Assembly (NCBI GenBank): GCA_038239345.1
Contig: JBBSEX010000006.1
Span: 229,095-293,094, forward strand
Direction: 5' to 3'
From: JBBSEX01 sp038239345
GTDB lineage: Bacteria; Acidobacteriota; Terriglobia; Bryobacterales; Bryobacteraceae
Length of the DNA stretch: 64,000 nucleotides
Made by a program: the position numbers and the translations under genes. Position 1 is the first letter of the stretch. Each line of letters begins with the position of its first letter. A model generated the notes under the pieces. The model was given only the letters and a program-made list of their open reading frames with translations. It searched no databases and was not told the DNA's origin. Positions 18,278 through 26,358 of this stretch are shown in pieces.

Positions 18278-18625
18278 ATGAACGTTTATCGATGGGATGA
18301 AATCGAAAAGGAACAGCTTAATCCGCTGTTTGCCCGGCAGGTAATTCATAGCGAGACGATGACCGTGGCGAAGGTTTATCTGGCCCAAGGTTGCTCCGTC
18401 CCGGAACATAGCCATATGAATGAGCAGCTCTCCACCATGGAACAGGGACATTTGAAGTTCATCATCGACGGCGAAGAAGTGATCCTGAATCCAGGCGAGA
18501 CGTTGCGAATTCCTCCCAATGTAAGGCATTCCGCCGAAGCGCTGGATGACGCGATAGCCCTGGATCTGTTTTCACCGCCGCGCGAAGATTGGATCAGAGG
18601 CGAAGACGCGTACCTGCGCAAATAG
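18278..18625 (+). CDS. Cupin domain protein
   Basis: A 115-residue single-domain cupin. Motif 1 is Pro-Glu-His-Ser-His-Met-Asn-Glu-Gln (two His and a Glu as metal ligands) and motif 2 is Pro-Gly-Glu-Thr-Leu-Arg-Ile-Pro-Pro-Asn-Val-Arg-His. It is probably a cytosolic metal-binding sensor or small enzyme; no signal peptide is seen. The substrate is unknown. It lies 34 bp after the STY0301-like gene and 34 bp before the SirB1-like gene, all in the same direction. Confidence 0.85.
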   Translation: MNVYRWDEIEKEQLNPLFARQVIHSETMTVAKVYLAQGCSVPEHSHMNEQLSTMEQGHLKFIIDGEEVILNPGETLRIPPNVRHSAEALDDAIALDLFSPPREDWIRGEDAYLRK

Positions 18626-18659
18626 CCGTCGTTCAGTCATGCGATAGTGTTAGCTGAGC

Positions 18660-19505
18660 GTGTCTGAATTTCAGGACAATCCGCAAAACGAGCGTTTCGG
18701 CGACGCCTTGGACGGTACCGAACTCCGGATGGAACTTGATCGCGCGGCCTTGATCTTGGCTCGCATAGAGGTTCCCGAACTGGTGGCCGGACCTTACCTC
18801 GGCATGTTAGACGAACACGCCTCCAATATCGCGGCGCGAGTTAGCGATCTCAGCGACGGCCGCGAATTCGTGCTCAGCGCCAACCGCTACCTTTTTGACG
18901 AGAACGGATTTCGCGGCAACACCGCGGATTATTACGACGCGCGCAATAGCTGTCTAAACGAAGTTTTGGATCGCCGCCTGGGAATTCCGATCACGCTCTC
19001 TGTCTTATATATGGAAATCGCCCGCCGGCTGGCGATGCCGGTGTATGGAATCGGAATGCCCGGACACTTTTTGATCGAGTACAGCGACGCCGGGTATTCC
19101 ACCTACATCGATCCGTTCGATGGCGGGAAGTTCTTGACCGCGGAGGATTGCTATCAACTGATCGAGACCCGCTTCGGGACCAAATTCGAGCGCGACGGAA
19201 ACGTTCTGCGGCGAATGCCTAAAAAACAGATCGTGATCCGCATGTTACGAAATTTGCTGGGGGTGTACGTGCGGAATCACGCTCTGCCGCGGGCCCTGGA
19301 GGTGCTGGATTTGCTGGTGTCGGCTCAGCCCGATTCGGCGGAAGAATATAAGCAGCGTGGAATCGTTCAGATGCAGCTGAAGAAAATGCGAGCCGCCAAG
19401 GCCGATCTGGAACAGTATTTACTTCGCGCCGGCGACGCACCCGATGTTGCCGGGGTAAAGGAACAGCTGGAAGCGATTCATCGTTGGCTGGCCCGCCTGA
19501 ATTAA
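18660..19505 (+). CDS. SirB1-type transglutaminase-like/TPR protein
   Basis: A 281-residue protein with a GTG start at 18660. Residues about 30-180 are the SirB1 N-terminal transglutaminase-like fold (Asp-Tyr-Tyr-Asp-Ala-Arg-Asn-Ser-Cys-Leu-Asn-Glu-Val-Leu, Arg-Arg-Leu-Gly-Ile-Pro-Ile-Thr-Leu, Gly-Met-Pro-Gly-His-Phe-Leu). Residues about 195-280 are a TPR-like tail. The family is widespread next to translation genes, but its biochemical role is not settled. No signal peptide is present, so it is cytosolic. Confidence 0.85.
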   Translation: MSEFQDNPQNERFGDALDGTELRMELDRAALILARIEVPELVAGPYLGMLDEHASNIAARVSDLSDGREFVLSANRYLFDENGFRGNTADYYDARNSCLNEVLDRRLGIPITLSVLYMEIARRLAMPVYGIGMPGHFLIEYSDAGYSTYIDPFDGGKFLTAEDCYQLIETRFGTKFERDGNVLRRMPKKQIVIRMLRNLLGVYVRNHALPRALEVLDLLVSAQPDSAEEYKQRGIVQMQLKKMRAAKADLEQYLLRAGDAPDVAGVKEQLEAIHRWLARLN

Positions 19506-19557
19506 GCGTTTTCTTCTCAAATTCCCCCAGTGCCGGTCGATAAGCCACACAGAGCTT

Positions 19558-19857
19558 ATGACGGACCCTACATTTCATAGCGAAGCGACGCTGACGCGCT
19601 TCAACCGTTTAATGACCGAATTACTCCGCGCCTCGATCCATCGCAACACGTTTAGCCGGTGGGAGATCGATATCCTGTTAGACATCCAGGCCTGTCCGCT
19701 GAGCGATTCTTCCAAGCGCGTATTTCTAAAACGATATCAGAGAGCAGTGCAGCGCCGGCTGCTTAACGGCCACACGGCGCCCTTATTGTTTTCCGAGTAT
19801 CTGGAGACACTGCGCCAACGGCGGGAGGTACGAAAACGCGCGTTGGAGGCCGCCTGA
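19558..19857 (+). CDS. Small hypothetical protein
   Basis: A 99-residue, mostly helical, basic protein with no signal peptide, membrane segment or cysteine motif other than one Cys. I do not recognise a family. The codon pattern matches its neighbours, and it is placed between SirB1-like and YggX genes on the same strand with short gaps, which supports it being real. It has an Arg/Lys-rich central helix and C-terminus (Lys-Arg-Tyr-Gln-Arg-Ala-Val-Gln-Arg-Arg) that might bind nucleic acid, but that is speculation. Confidence 0.55.
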   Translation: MTDPTFHSEATLTRFNRLMTELLRASIHRNTFSRWEIDILLDIQACPLSDSSKRVFLKRYQRAVQRRLLNGHTAPLLFSEYLETLRQRREVRKRALEAA

Positions 19858-19919
19858 TAGGCTATCCTGAGAATGGATTGTAGTTCGCGACGCGGACGGG
19901 GTCCGTCAGGAGAATCGTC

Positions 19920-20243
19920 ATGGGTTGTGGCAGCAGCATCGCAGGAATTCGACCGGAAGAGGAAGGCGGGCGCAAGGTATTCTGCGTCAAGTTTCAGAAA
20001 GAAATGCCGGGCCTCGACGAAGTCCCGTTCGATGGGCATCCGCTGGGGCAGCGTATCTATGAGAACGTCTCCAAGGAAGCTTGGAAGCTTTGGCTGGAGC
20101 ACATGAAAATGATCATGAACGAGTATCGGCTGAACTTGGGAACTGCTGAGGCCCAGGAGTTCCTGCTGAAGCAAATGGAAGATTACTTCTTCGGTGAAGG
20201 CTCGACGTTCCCGCCGGGATACGTCCCGCCCAAGTCAAAGTAA
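19920..20243 (+). CDS. yggX: Fe(2+)-trafficking / oxidative damage protection protein YggX
   Basis: A 107-residue protein. From residue 20 it matches YggX: Val-Phe-Cys, Lys-Glu-Met-Pro-Gly-Leu-Asp, Pro-Leu-Gly-Gln-Arg-Ile-Tyr-Glu-Asn-Val-Ser-Lys-Glu-Ala-Trp, Trp-Leu-Glu-His and Met-Asn-Glu-Tyr-Arg-Leu-Asn. YggX protects iron-sulphur clusters and handles labile iron in the cytosol. The conserved Cys of the Val-Phe-Cys motif is present (Cys22). Unusually there is an extra N-terminal stretch of about 19 residues starting Met-Gly-Cys-Gly-Ser-Ser. The ATG has an AGGAGA ribosome site, and no alternative start codon lies between it and the conserved region, so the extension is real. Confidence 0.9.
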   Translation: MGCGSSIAGIRPEEEGGRKVFCVKFQKEMPGLDEVPFDGHPLGQRIYENVSKEAWKLWLEHMKMIMNEYRLNLGTAEAQEFLLKQMEDYFFGEGSTFPPGYVPPKSK

Positions 20244-20247
20244 CCGC

Positions 20248-21486
20248 TTAGAGCACGGGCAACGTCGTTTGAATCTCAAACTCCAGCGCGGCATGAGCCG
20301 AACGTAGCGCCAGTTCTACAGCGGCTATCTCCGCCGCGCGGGCAAACAGAAAGCCCAGGTAGCTGGAGCCTTCCGGTAGCGGGATCAAGCGCTGCCCCTC
20401 TTTCGCGGTGATCGTCAGGCCTTCTATTCCAGAAACGGCTTCCGCCTTCTCCACGCCGCTGACCCCGCCGTAAACCCCGCCGCGGGGGATGGGGATCATC
20501 ATGACGCCACTGGCGTCGGGGTCCGCTTGAAAATGCGAAACATTCTCGCCCGCCGCATGTCGCAGGATAAATTCTTCCAGCGTAGTACTCCCGGCGAAGC
20601 GCAAGATCCTCGCGCATAATCCTCCAATCGGACGCGCGGCCACTTCCAACATCCAGACACCGTGCTGATTCACGCGCATCTCGGCATGAATCGGGCCCCG
20701 CTCTAATCCAAGAGCTGAGATCGCTCTCTTCGTAGTCTCAACAATCGCCTGCTGGGTGGCCTCGCTTTCTCGCGACGGCCTGATGTAGATCGTTTCCTCG
20801 AACAACGGTCCATCCAGCGGATCGGGCTTATCGAAAATCGCCAGGGTGCGCAGACTTCCGTCAATTAAAATACCCTCCAGTGCAAATTCACGACCAGGAA
20901 TGAAGCTTTCCACCTGCAGGCTGCGATCGTACTGTTGACGGCGAAGATCGGGCGATTCGAGCATGGCTCGGATCCGTTCGAATGCCGCCACAAAATCCGC
21001 TTCGCTGTCGGCGCGAATCACCCCCCGGCTGGCGGAAAGTCCCAGGGGCTTAAGGACACAGGGATAGGCGGCGTCTCGCGCGGCCGATACGGGATCGGCG
21101 TCGAGTGACACCCGATGGTACCTGGGAACAAGCAACCCGGCTGCACGAAGGCGTTCGCGAGAAATGTATTTATTGCCAGCGGCAAAAGTCGCTTCGGGCG
21201 TGTTGTAACGCATCCCCAGGCGTTCGGCGATTACAGCGGCGATATAAGCGGGCCGATCGCCCAGGCCGACAATTCCATCGAATCGCTCACTCGCTAATTT
21301 TTCGGCGGCGCCTTGCGGATCTTCGAAACGCAGCGCGATCGCGTCGTCGCCCCACGGGTTGTCGAGCACATGACAACGATCGGTGGCGAGCCGCAAATCA
21401 AAGCCAAGCTGGATCGCGGCGTCGGCAAAAACGCGAGTTTGATATCCCGTAGTGGCGGCTACAAGAAGGATGCGCGGACGAGACAC
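20248..21486 (-). CDS. ATP-grasp domain ligase
   Basis: A 412-residue protein with a GTG start at 21486. Residues 1-100 are a pre-ATP-grasp Rossmann-like domain. The ATP-grasp core follows: Asn-Lys-Tyr-Ile-Ser-Arg-Glu-Arg-Leu, Pro-Cys-Val-Leu-Lys-Pro-Leu-Gly-Leu-Ser-Ala-Ser-Arg-Gly, the Glu in Val-Glu-Ser-Phe-Ile-Pro-Gly-Arg-Glu, and Ala-Glu-Met-Arg-Val-Asn near residue 265 with Glu-Val-Ala-Ala-Arg-Pro-Ile-Gly-Gly near 275 (metal and nucleotide site). Such enzymes form amide or related bonds through acyl phosphates. It starts 14 bp after the radical SAM selenoprotein gene, so they are almost certainly one operon and probably one pathway. The product is unknown. Confidence 0.85.
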   Translation of the reverse strand: MSRPRILLVAATTGYQTRVFADAAIQLGFDLRLATDRCHVLDNPWGDDAIALRFEDPQGAAEKLASERFDGIVGLGDRPAYIAAVIAERLGMRYNTPEATFAAGNKYISRERLRAAGLLVPRYHRVSLDADPVSAARDAAYPCVLKPLGLSASRGVIRADSEADFVAAFERIRAMLESPDLRRQQYDRSLQVESFIPGREFALEGILIDGSLRTLAIFDKPDPLDGPLFEETIYIRPSRESEATQQAIVETTKRAISALGLERGPIHAEMRVNQHGVWMLEVAARPIGGLCARILRFAGSTTLEEFILRHAAGENVSHFQADPDASGVMMIPIPRGGVYGGVSGVEKAEAVSGIEGLTITAKEGQRLIPLPEGSSYLGFLFARAAEIAAVELALRSAHAALEFEIQTTLPVL

Positions 21487-21500
21487 TATTCATTGTCGCG

Positions 21501-22856
21501 CTAGAGCGAAGCTAACTGCTCCGCGGTGGGCTCCGCTCAACAGAACCACGGTTCTTCCATGTAGGGGATGGTGGCGCGGGGCATCAGGCCGAAATCTTCT
21601 TTCGGCGCGACGCCATTCACCAGCTCCCAAATGTCCTCGAAAATTCGCCTGCGAGACAGTTTTGCGCGCTGTCCATCGTTCACCAGAGGAAGCACTCGCG
21701 ACGCTAATTCGTCCATCGCCGGATCGGCATGACGCCAGCGATAGAGCAAAGCGGACTCATCAAAGTCTTCCACTTGACGCGAGATTTCTTCCAGTTCCAA
21801 GAGCCTTGAGCCCGCGGGAATTAAAAGCCGCAACCCAAGTTGCACCGGCGCGACGTTCTCAATCAAATCGAGTTCGGCGAGCGTCGCCAGAAGATCGCGA
21901 TAGTCGTCAGGTGTCGTCCAGGGCGTAAACGGAATGAAAGTTGGCGAAAGTGTCAGGCCTATTTCGCGACAGACCTGGACGGCATCCACGAAGTCCCTCC
22001 GCGTATGACCCTTGTCGAGTTTCTCAAGCGTACTGTCCTGCACGGATTCAACAGCCGTTATCACGAACAGGCACCCGGTGTTGCGCAAGACCGGAAGCAG
22101 GTCGCGATGTTTCAGCAAGTGCTCAATCTTAATGGTGGCGTCGTAGGTGATCGCCGGAAACTCCCGATGTAGCGCTTCGACAATACGCCGGGCGTGCGCC
22201 GGGCCATTCAGAAAATCCGGATCGCCAAAGCTGATATGCTGCGCGCCCGCCGCTACTTGCTGCCGAACATCGGCCAGCACGATATCTTGCTGCACAACGC
22301 GAAACTGGCCTTGATACACCGGCACCACCGGACAATGCCGGCAAAAATGCTTGCAGCCGCGGCTCGCTTCCGTGTAGCCCGCGCGCCTTCGTTCTCCGTT
22401 TGCCAGCAGCTTGGGATATTGCGCGAACCCCGGAAGCCCGCTGCGATCCGGAATCTTAAACTGGAGGCGCTCGGGAACCGCTGCCGGCACGGTCTCGAAC
22501 CCGGACGCCAGACGCCGCAGGTCGCCTTCGAACTCACCACCCAGAATGGTCGCCACACCAAGCTTCCGCAAATACGCCGCATTCAGTGGCGCATATAGCC
22601 CATAACAACACAGCGCCGCGGCAGGATTTAGAAGCCTCACTTTGGCGATCGCGCCGGCCGCCAAGCGGGTTGCCGTGTGCATCGGCAGATGGAAGGCAAC
22701 CAACTCGGCTGTGCGAATTTCCAGCGACGGAAGATGCGAGATGGCAAGATCGACGCAGAGAACCGAGTGCCCGTCCTGGCGCAGCCAACCCGCGGGCGAG
22801 GCGAGCCCGAATGGCTGACGCCCAAGGTCATAAGTGGATATCAGAACAATGTTCAT
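21501..22856 (-). CDS. Radical SAM selenoprotein with Cys-Sec-Ala-Glu-Pro tail
   Basis: A 451-residue protein if the TGA at 21537-21539 is read as selenocysteine (residue 440); stopping there would give 439 residues. Residues about 1-115 form a cobalamin-binding-like or Rossmann-like N-terminal domain. The radical SAM cluster motif is Cys168-x3-Cys172-x2-Cys175. Read-through gives Trp-Phe-Cys-Sec-Ala-Glu-Pro, then eight more residues and a TAG at 21501-21503. This matches the radical SAM family known for a CUAEP or CCAEP tail, recalled from family naming, whose Cys-ending members keep Cys at this place. A hairpin fitting a SECIS overlaps the TGA. The start is the ATG at 22856, 10 bp after the upstream exported-protein gene. 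The reaction is unknown; the ATP-grasp partner follows. The sel genes are not in this window. Confidence 0.82.
21504..21538 (-). promoter_or_regulatory. Candidate bacterial SECIS element
   Basis: On the minus strand, GAGCGGAGC (21538-21530) pairs with GCTTCGCTC (21512-21504): nine consecutive pairs, one of them G-U, around a 17-nt loop. The left arm starts at the second base of the TGA, and the right arm ends directly before the TAG. Bacterial SECIS hairpins lie inside the coding region immediately 3' of the UGA, with an apical loop roughly 15-25 nt downstream, which this fits. Binding to SelB is inferred from position and shape only. Confidence 0.6.
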
Positions 22857-22866
22857 TCGCGTCGCG

Positions 22867-23430
22867 TTACTTCTTCATCGTCACACGCACGACGCCCGGC
22901 CGAATGTCGATTTGCTCCATGTCGTAATCCAGATCGAAGGGAGTGTTGATCCTGGCATTCGGATAGAGGGAAAGAAAAAAGGTATTAATTAGAAAATCTA
23001 GAACGCTGCCGGTAGCGGCCACGCCGGAGATCTCAATGCTTTTTAAAAATACAGTCGCGCGTCCTCCTGCCGAGCGGATGGCGACGTTGACTGTTACCGG
23101 CCGCTCTCCGGCCAACAGCTTCGATAGGAACCAATTCATATCCTTGCCGGTGGCATGCTGCATCTTCGTAAAGTCCATCGACGCAAATCCGTTGGCCATG
23201 CCGTTGCCGAGCTTGACGCGCTGCCCACGAATTCCCTGGGGCACCGTCTTTGGAACCTCTTCCCTAGCCCAGGCGTTGATTTCCCGCTCCGTGAATAGAG
23301 TTACTGATCCGCGGGGAACCTTTCCATCACGGATTAAATGCAGCTTGCGGATCGCCGATGAATAGTCCGGATCGGGGCTCGCGGCACACAGCGGGATAAC
23401 AATCGACAGAACCAACGACAGCCGCCACAT
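22867..23430 (-). CDS. Exported protein of unknown function
   Basis: A 187-residue protein taking the ATG at 23428-23430, which starts a signal peptide (Trp-Arg-Leu-Ser-Leu-Val-Leu-Ser-Ile-Val then Cys-Ala-Ala-Ser). Upstream in-frame sequence is Arg/Cys-rich and antisense to the ridA remnant, so it was excluded. The mature part has Thr-Glu-Arg-Glu-Ile-Asn-Ala-Trp near residue 50 and alternating beta strands reminiscent of small lipid-binding folds (LEA/BON/DUF-type), but I do not recognise a family. It lies 10 bp ahead of the selenoprotein gene on the same strand, so it may share its message. Confidence 0.6.
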   Translation of the reverse strand: MWRLSLVLSIVIPLCAASPDPDYSSAIRKLHLIRDGKVPRGSVTLFTEREINAWAREEVPKTVPQGIRGQRVKLGNGMANGFASMDFTKMQHATGKDMNWFLSKLLAGERPVTVNVAIRSAGGRATVFLKSIEISGVAATGSVLDFLINTFFLSLYPNARINTPFDLDYDMEQIDIRPGVVRVTMKK

Positions 23431-23438
23431 GCTTCCAG

Positions 23439-23582
23439 TATGGCAGCCCCGGCATCTTGGTCGACGGTACGCTTTATGTGTCCGGCACAGTCGGCACGGG
23501 CCCGAAAACCGCAAGAATCGCCAGGAGGTTCGAAGACGAAGCAAGGCAAACGCTGGACAATATCGGAACGGTTACCCCATGA
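23439..23582 (+). pseudogene. Remnant of a RidA (YjgF) family gene
   Basis: The plus strand from 23439 to the TGA at 23580-23582 encodes about 47 residues reading Gly-Ile-Leu-Val-Asp-Gly-Thr-Leu-Tyr-Val-Ser-Gly, then Val-Gly-Thr, Phe-Glu-Asp-Glu-Ala-Arg-Gln-Thr-Leu-Asp-Asn-Ile-Gly. This is the first conserved half of a RidA enamine/imine deaminase. The N-terminal lead-in and the entire second half (including the catalytic Arg and Glu) are missing, and the frame ends in a stop after Thr-Pro. It fills the gap between rarA and the exported-protein gene. It is best explained as a deletion remnant. Confidence 0.7.
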
Positions 23583-23588
23583 AAGTCG

Positions 23589-24881
23589 CTACTCTTTTTT
23601 TCGCTTCGCGCGGATCTCTTCCAGACGCTCGGCGATTCGCTTTTCCATTCCACGGTCGGTGGGAAAATAAAATCGCGTTCCAGCAAGATTGGCGGGCAGA
23701 CATTCCATGTCGGGAATTGCGTCCTCTGCTTTGTGGGCGTGCTGATAGCCTTTGCCATAACCCCAATCCTTCATCGCCTTGGTCGGCGCGTTGCGCAACG
23801 CTAAAGGAGGCGGCTCAGCCATCGTCTTCTGTACCGTTTGCATAACGGCGTTCAAGGCCTGATAGGCGGCATCGGATTTTTGCGCCAGCGCCAGATAAAT
23901 CGTGATCTGCGCCAGCGCTTGATCGCCTTCCGGCTGCCCCAGGAAATGCACCGCCTGTTGTACCGCGATAGCTTGCTCCAGCGCCCGCGGATCCGCCATG
24001 CCAATGTCTTCAATCGCCATACGCACCAGACGGCGGGCCAGATACATACGGTCTTCCCCGCCCTCCAACATGCGCCCTAACCAGTAGAGCGCGGCGTCCA
24101 CATCGCTTGATCGAACGGATTTATGCAGCGCCGAAATCAGGTTATAGTGTTCTTCGCCCGACTTGTCGTAGAGCATCAACTTTCGCTGCATGGCATCTTC
24201 GACGGACTGCCCGGCGATAATTCCGTTGACCGCGGCGGCTGCGGCGAGTTCCAGAATGTTATACGCCGATCGCGCATCCCCATTGGCGTAAATCGCAATT
24301 TGTTCCAGTAAAGAATCGTCTGTGCTGACGTGCAACTCCCGCAGGCCGCGCTTAAGCAGCGTCGTAACTTCGTCGACATGCAAGGATCGAAGTGCGTAAA
24401 CCTTCGTCCGCGACAGCAGAGCCGAGACCACTTCGAATGACGGATTCTCCGTTGTCGCTCCGATTAGAACGATATCGCCGCGCTCCACGTAAGGCAAAAA
24501 CGCATCCTGCTGTGCCTTGTTGAAGCGATGAATCTCATCAATGAAGATCACGGTACGCCTACCCAGCCGGTGATTCTTCTCCGCCTCCGCCATCACCGTT
24601 TTAATTTCTTTGATCCCGCTGAGCACGGCGCTGAAAGGAACGAAATCATATTTCGTCAGCCGCGCGATCAACCGCGCCAGACTTGTCTTGCCAACCCCCG
24701 GCGGTCCCCACAAGATCATCGAGCTCAATTGATCGCCATCGATCTGCGCTCGAAGCGGTTTGCCGGGCGCCAGAATATGCTGCTGCCCGACATAGTCGTC
24801 GAGATTTTCCGGACGCAAGCGCTCGGCCAGCGGACGCCGTGCATCGATGCGGGAAAGCGGTTCCGATTCAAAAAGGCTCAT
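23589..24881 (-). CDS. rarA: Replication-associated recombination protein A (RarA/MgsA)
   Basis: A 430-residue AAA+ ATPase of the normal RarA length. The N-terminus has Leu-Arg-Pro-Glu-Asn-Leu-Asp-Asp-Tyr-Val-Gly-Gln. Walker A is Gly-Pro-Pro-Gly-Val-Gly-Lys-Thr, Walker B with sensor is Ile-Phe-Ile-Asp-Glu-Ile-His-Arg-Phe-Asn-Lys, and the C-terminal tetramerisation domain includes Lys-Asp-Trp-Gly-Tyr-Gly-Lys-Gly-Tyr. RarA acts at stalled replication forks and is related to clamp-loader subunits. Its ATG overlaps the stop of the upstream RNA methyltransferase gene by 4 bp. Confidence 0.94.
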   Translation of the reverse strand: MSLFESEPLSRIDARRPLAERLRPENLDDYVGQQHILAPGKPLRAQIDGDQLSSMILWGPPGVGKTSLARLIARLTKYDFVPFSAVLSGIKEIKTVMAEAEKNHRLGRRTVIFIDEIHRFNKAQQDAFLPYVERGDIVLIGATTENPSFEVVSALLSRTKVYALRSLHVDEVTTLLKRGLRELHVSTDDSLLEQIAIYANGDARSAYNILELAAAAAVNGIIAGQSVEDAMQRKLMLYDKSGEEHYNLISALHKSVRSSDVDAALYWLGRMLEGGEDRMYLARRLVRMAIEDIGMADPRALEQAIAVQQAVHFLGQPEGDQALAQITIYLALAQKSDAAYQALNAVMQTVQKTMAEPPPLALRNAPTKAMKDWGYGKGYQHAHKAEDAIPDMECLPANLAGTRFYFPTDRGMEKRIAERLEEIRAKRKKE

Positions 24882-25675
24882 GCCGGAATATTGCGGACGC
24901 GTTGGCGCCGCGCCTCATAGAGTACGATGCCCGCCGCAACGGCTGCGTTCAAAGATTCCACTTTGGCCGTGGGAATCCGCAGGTCCAGCGCCTTGGCATT
25001 CAACGTCTCGCTCACGCCGCGCCCTTCGCTTCCAATCACGATGGCGCAGCGGCGCGTGAAGTCGACATCTTCCAAAGTCTTCTCGCCTCGAGGCATGGTT
25101 GCGTAGAGATCGACTTTCTTTTGCTGCAGCGTGGCCAGCAATAAGGAGTCCTCCACACCAATGACGAAAGGCACGCGAAACAGCGACCCCGCCGATGCCC
25201 GCAATGTTTTCGGATTGTGCGGGCTAACGGATCCTTTCAAGAATACGACTCCGCTTGCGCCAAACGCCTCGGCCGCGCGCACGATGGAGCCGGCGTTTCC
25301 AGGGTCTTGGATCGCGTCGAGTACAATCACCAGTGAGTTGCCGCGAAATAACTGATCCAGATTCCATTCCGGCGGACGCACCAGGGCAATCACGCCCTGG
25401 CTTGTTTCGGTCGACGAGACCGCCCGGAATAATGCATCCGGCAGAATCACAAGCCGTACATTCAGCCCCTTGATATGGGCCGCCACCACCGATCGCACGG
25501 ACTCCGAGGCGACAACCAGGCGCACCTCGCAGCTACTTCGCAGCGCCTCCTCCAGCAGATGGAAGCTCTCGGCGACGCAAGCGCCATCTTCGGTCAAGAC
25601 GCCTCTGGCGATTGCCCGGCGAATGTCCTTCAGCAACGGATTTTTGTCGCTCGTGATTGTTTCGGTCCTGTTCAA
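24878..25675 (-). CDS. SpoU/TrmH family RNA 2'-O-methyltransferase
   Basis: A 265-residue protein. An N-terminal substrate-binding domain (residues about 10-95) is followed by the SPOUT knot domain with Val-Leu-Asp-Ala-Ile-Gln-Asp-Pro-Gly-Asn-Ala-Gly (motif 1), Val-Ile-Gly-Ser-Glu-Gly-Arg-Gly (motif 2) and Pro-Thr-Ala-Lys-Val-Glu-Ser-Leu-Asn-Ala-Ala-Val-Ala (motif 3). It methylates a ribose in tRNA or 23S rRNA; which one cannot be told (RlmB or TsnR type). The start is TTG at 25675. A strong AGGAGG lies farther upstream and precedes a nine-codon ATG reading frame whose TGA overlaps this TTG, so the start may be translationally coupled. Confidence 0.88.
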   Translation of the reverse strand: MNRTETITSDKNPLLKDIRRAIARGVLTEDGACVAESFHLLEEALRSSCEVRLVVASESVRSVVAAHIKGLNVRLVILPDALFRAVSSTETSQGVIALVRPPEWNLDQLFRGNSLVIVLDAIQDPGNAGSIVRAAEAFGASGVVFLKGSVSPHNPKTLRASAGSLFRVPFVIGVEDSLLLATLQQKKVDLYATMPRGEKTLEDVDFTRRCAIVIGSEGRGVSETLNAKALDLRIPTAKVESLNAAVAAGIVLYEARRQRVRNIPA

Positions 25676-25737
25676 TCAGTCACCGGTAAGTTCGTTGTCA
25701 TCGCCGTTGAAGTCCTCCTGTAAAATAATCGTAACCA

Positions 25738-26328
25738 ATGAGACGCATCGTCTGGATCGCTGCTGTAACCGCCATCATTGGGCTGGCCGGACAGCTTGCC
25801 TGGGTCGCGGCTGAGATCGGGCGGCAAAGCACCATCGACGAAGCACAACCAGCCGATGTGATTGTAGTACTTGGCGCCGCCGAATACCGCGGCAGGCCCT
25901 CGCCGGTCCTCGAAGCCCGGCTCAATCACGCGCTGTTTCTCTACTTAAAACGCCTGGCTCCGCGCATCGTCACGACTGGTGGAAAAGGCGGCGATCCCAT
26001 TTATACCGAAGGCGAAGTGGGCCGCGCTTATTTGAGCCGGCGAAGCGTTCCTTCGGAAGCGATTCTTGTCGAGCCCGAAGGCGAAAGCACGGCTTACAGT
26101 ATTCTCGCGGTGGGCGAAATCATGCGCCGGTTGAAGCTGAAATCGGCCATCGTCGTGAGCGATGGTTACCACATTTATCGTGTCAAGAAAATGCTCGAAT
26201 CGCGAGGCCTGCGGGTACACGGGTCGCCTCGTCCAGACGCTGTCGTGAAAAACGATTGGAAACAAAAATGGCATTATGTGCGACAGGCCATAGCTTACGA
26301 TTTATGGAATATTGGAATCACAATTTAA
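25738..26328 (+). CDS. YdcF/SanA family (DUF218) membrane protein
   Basis: A 196-residue protein with one N-terminal membrane helix (residues about 5-25) and a DUF218 domain: Asp-Val-Ile-Val-Val-Leu-Gly-Ala-Ala-Glu-Tyr, Glu-Ser-Thr-Ala-Tyr-Ser (family Glu-x-x-Ser/Thr-x-x-Thr region) and Val-Ser-Asp-Gly-Tyr-His-Ile-Tyr-Arg. The domain faces the periplasm. SanA and ElyC relatives affect envelope integrity and peptidoglycan or common-antigen lipid carriers, but no specific role can be given here. It is divergent from the methylase gene. Confidence 0.85.
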   Translation: MRRIVWIAAVTAIIGLAGQLAWVAAEIGRQSTIDEAQPADVIVVLGAAEYRGRPSPVLEARLNHALFLYLKRLAPRIVTTGGKGGDPIYTEGEVGRAYLSRRSVPSEAILVEPEGESTAYSILAVGEIMRRLKLKSAIVVSDGYHIYRVKKMLESRGLRVHGSPRPDAVVKNDWKQKWHYVRQAIAYDLWNIGITI

Positions 26329-26358
26329 CCAGGTGGGCGGTTGAGCGAACCCGGCCAC

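Noticed and set aside
25676..25737. Nine-codon leader frame after AGGAGG ahead of the SpoU/TrmH gene
   Set aside because: Its stop overlaps the TTG start, which suggests coupling, but it is too short to call a gene; mentioned under that gene only.
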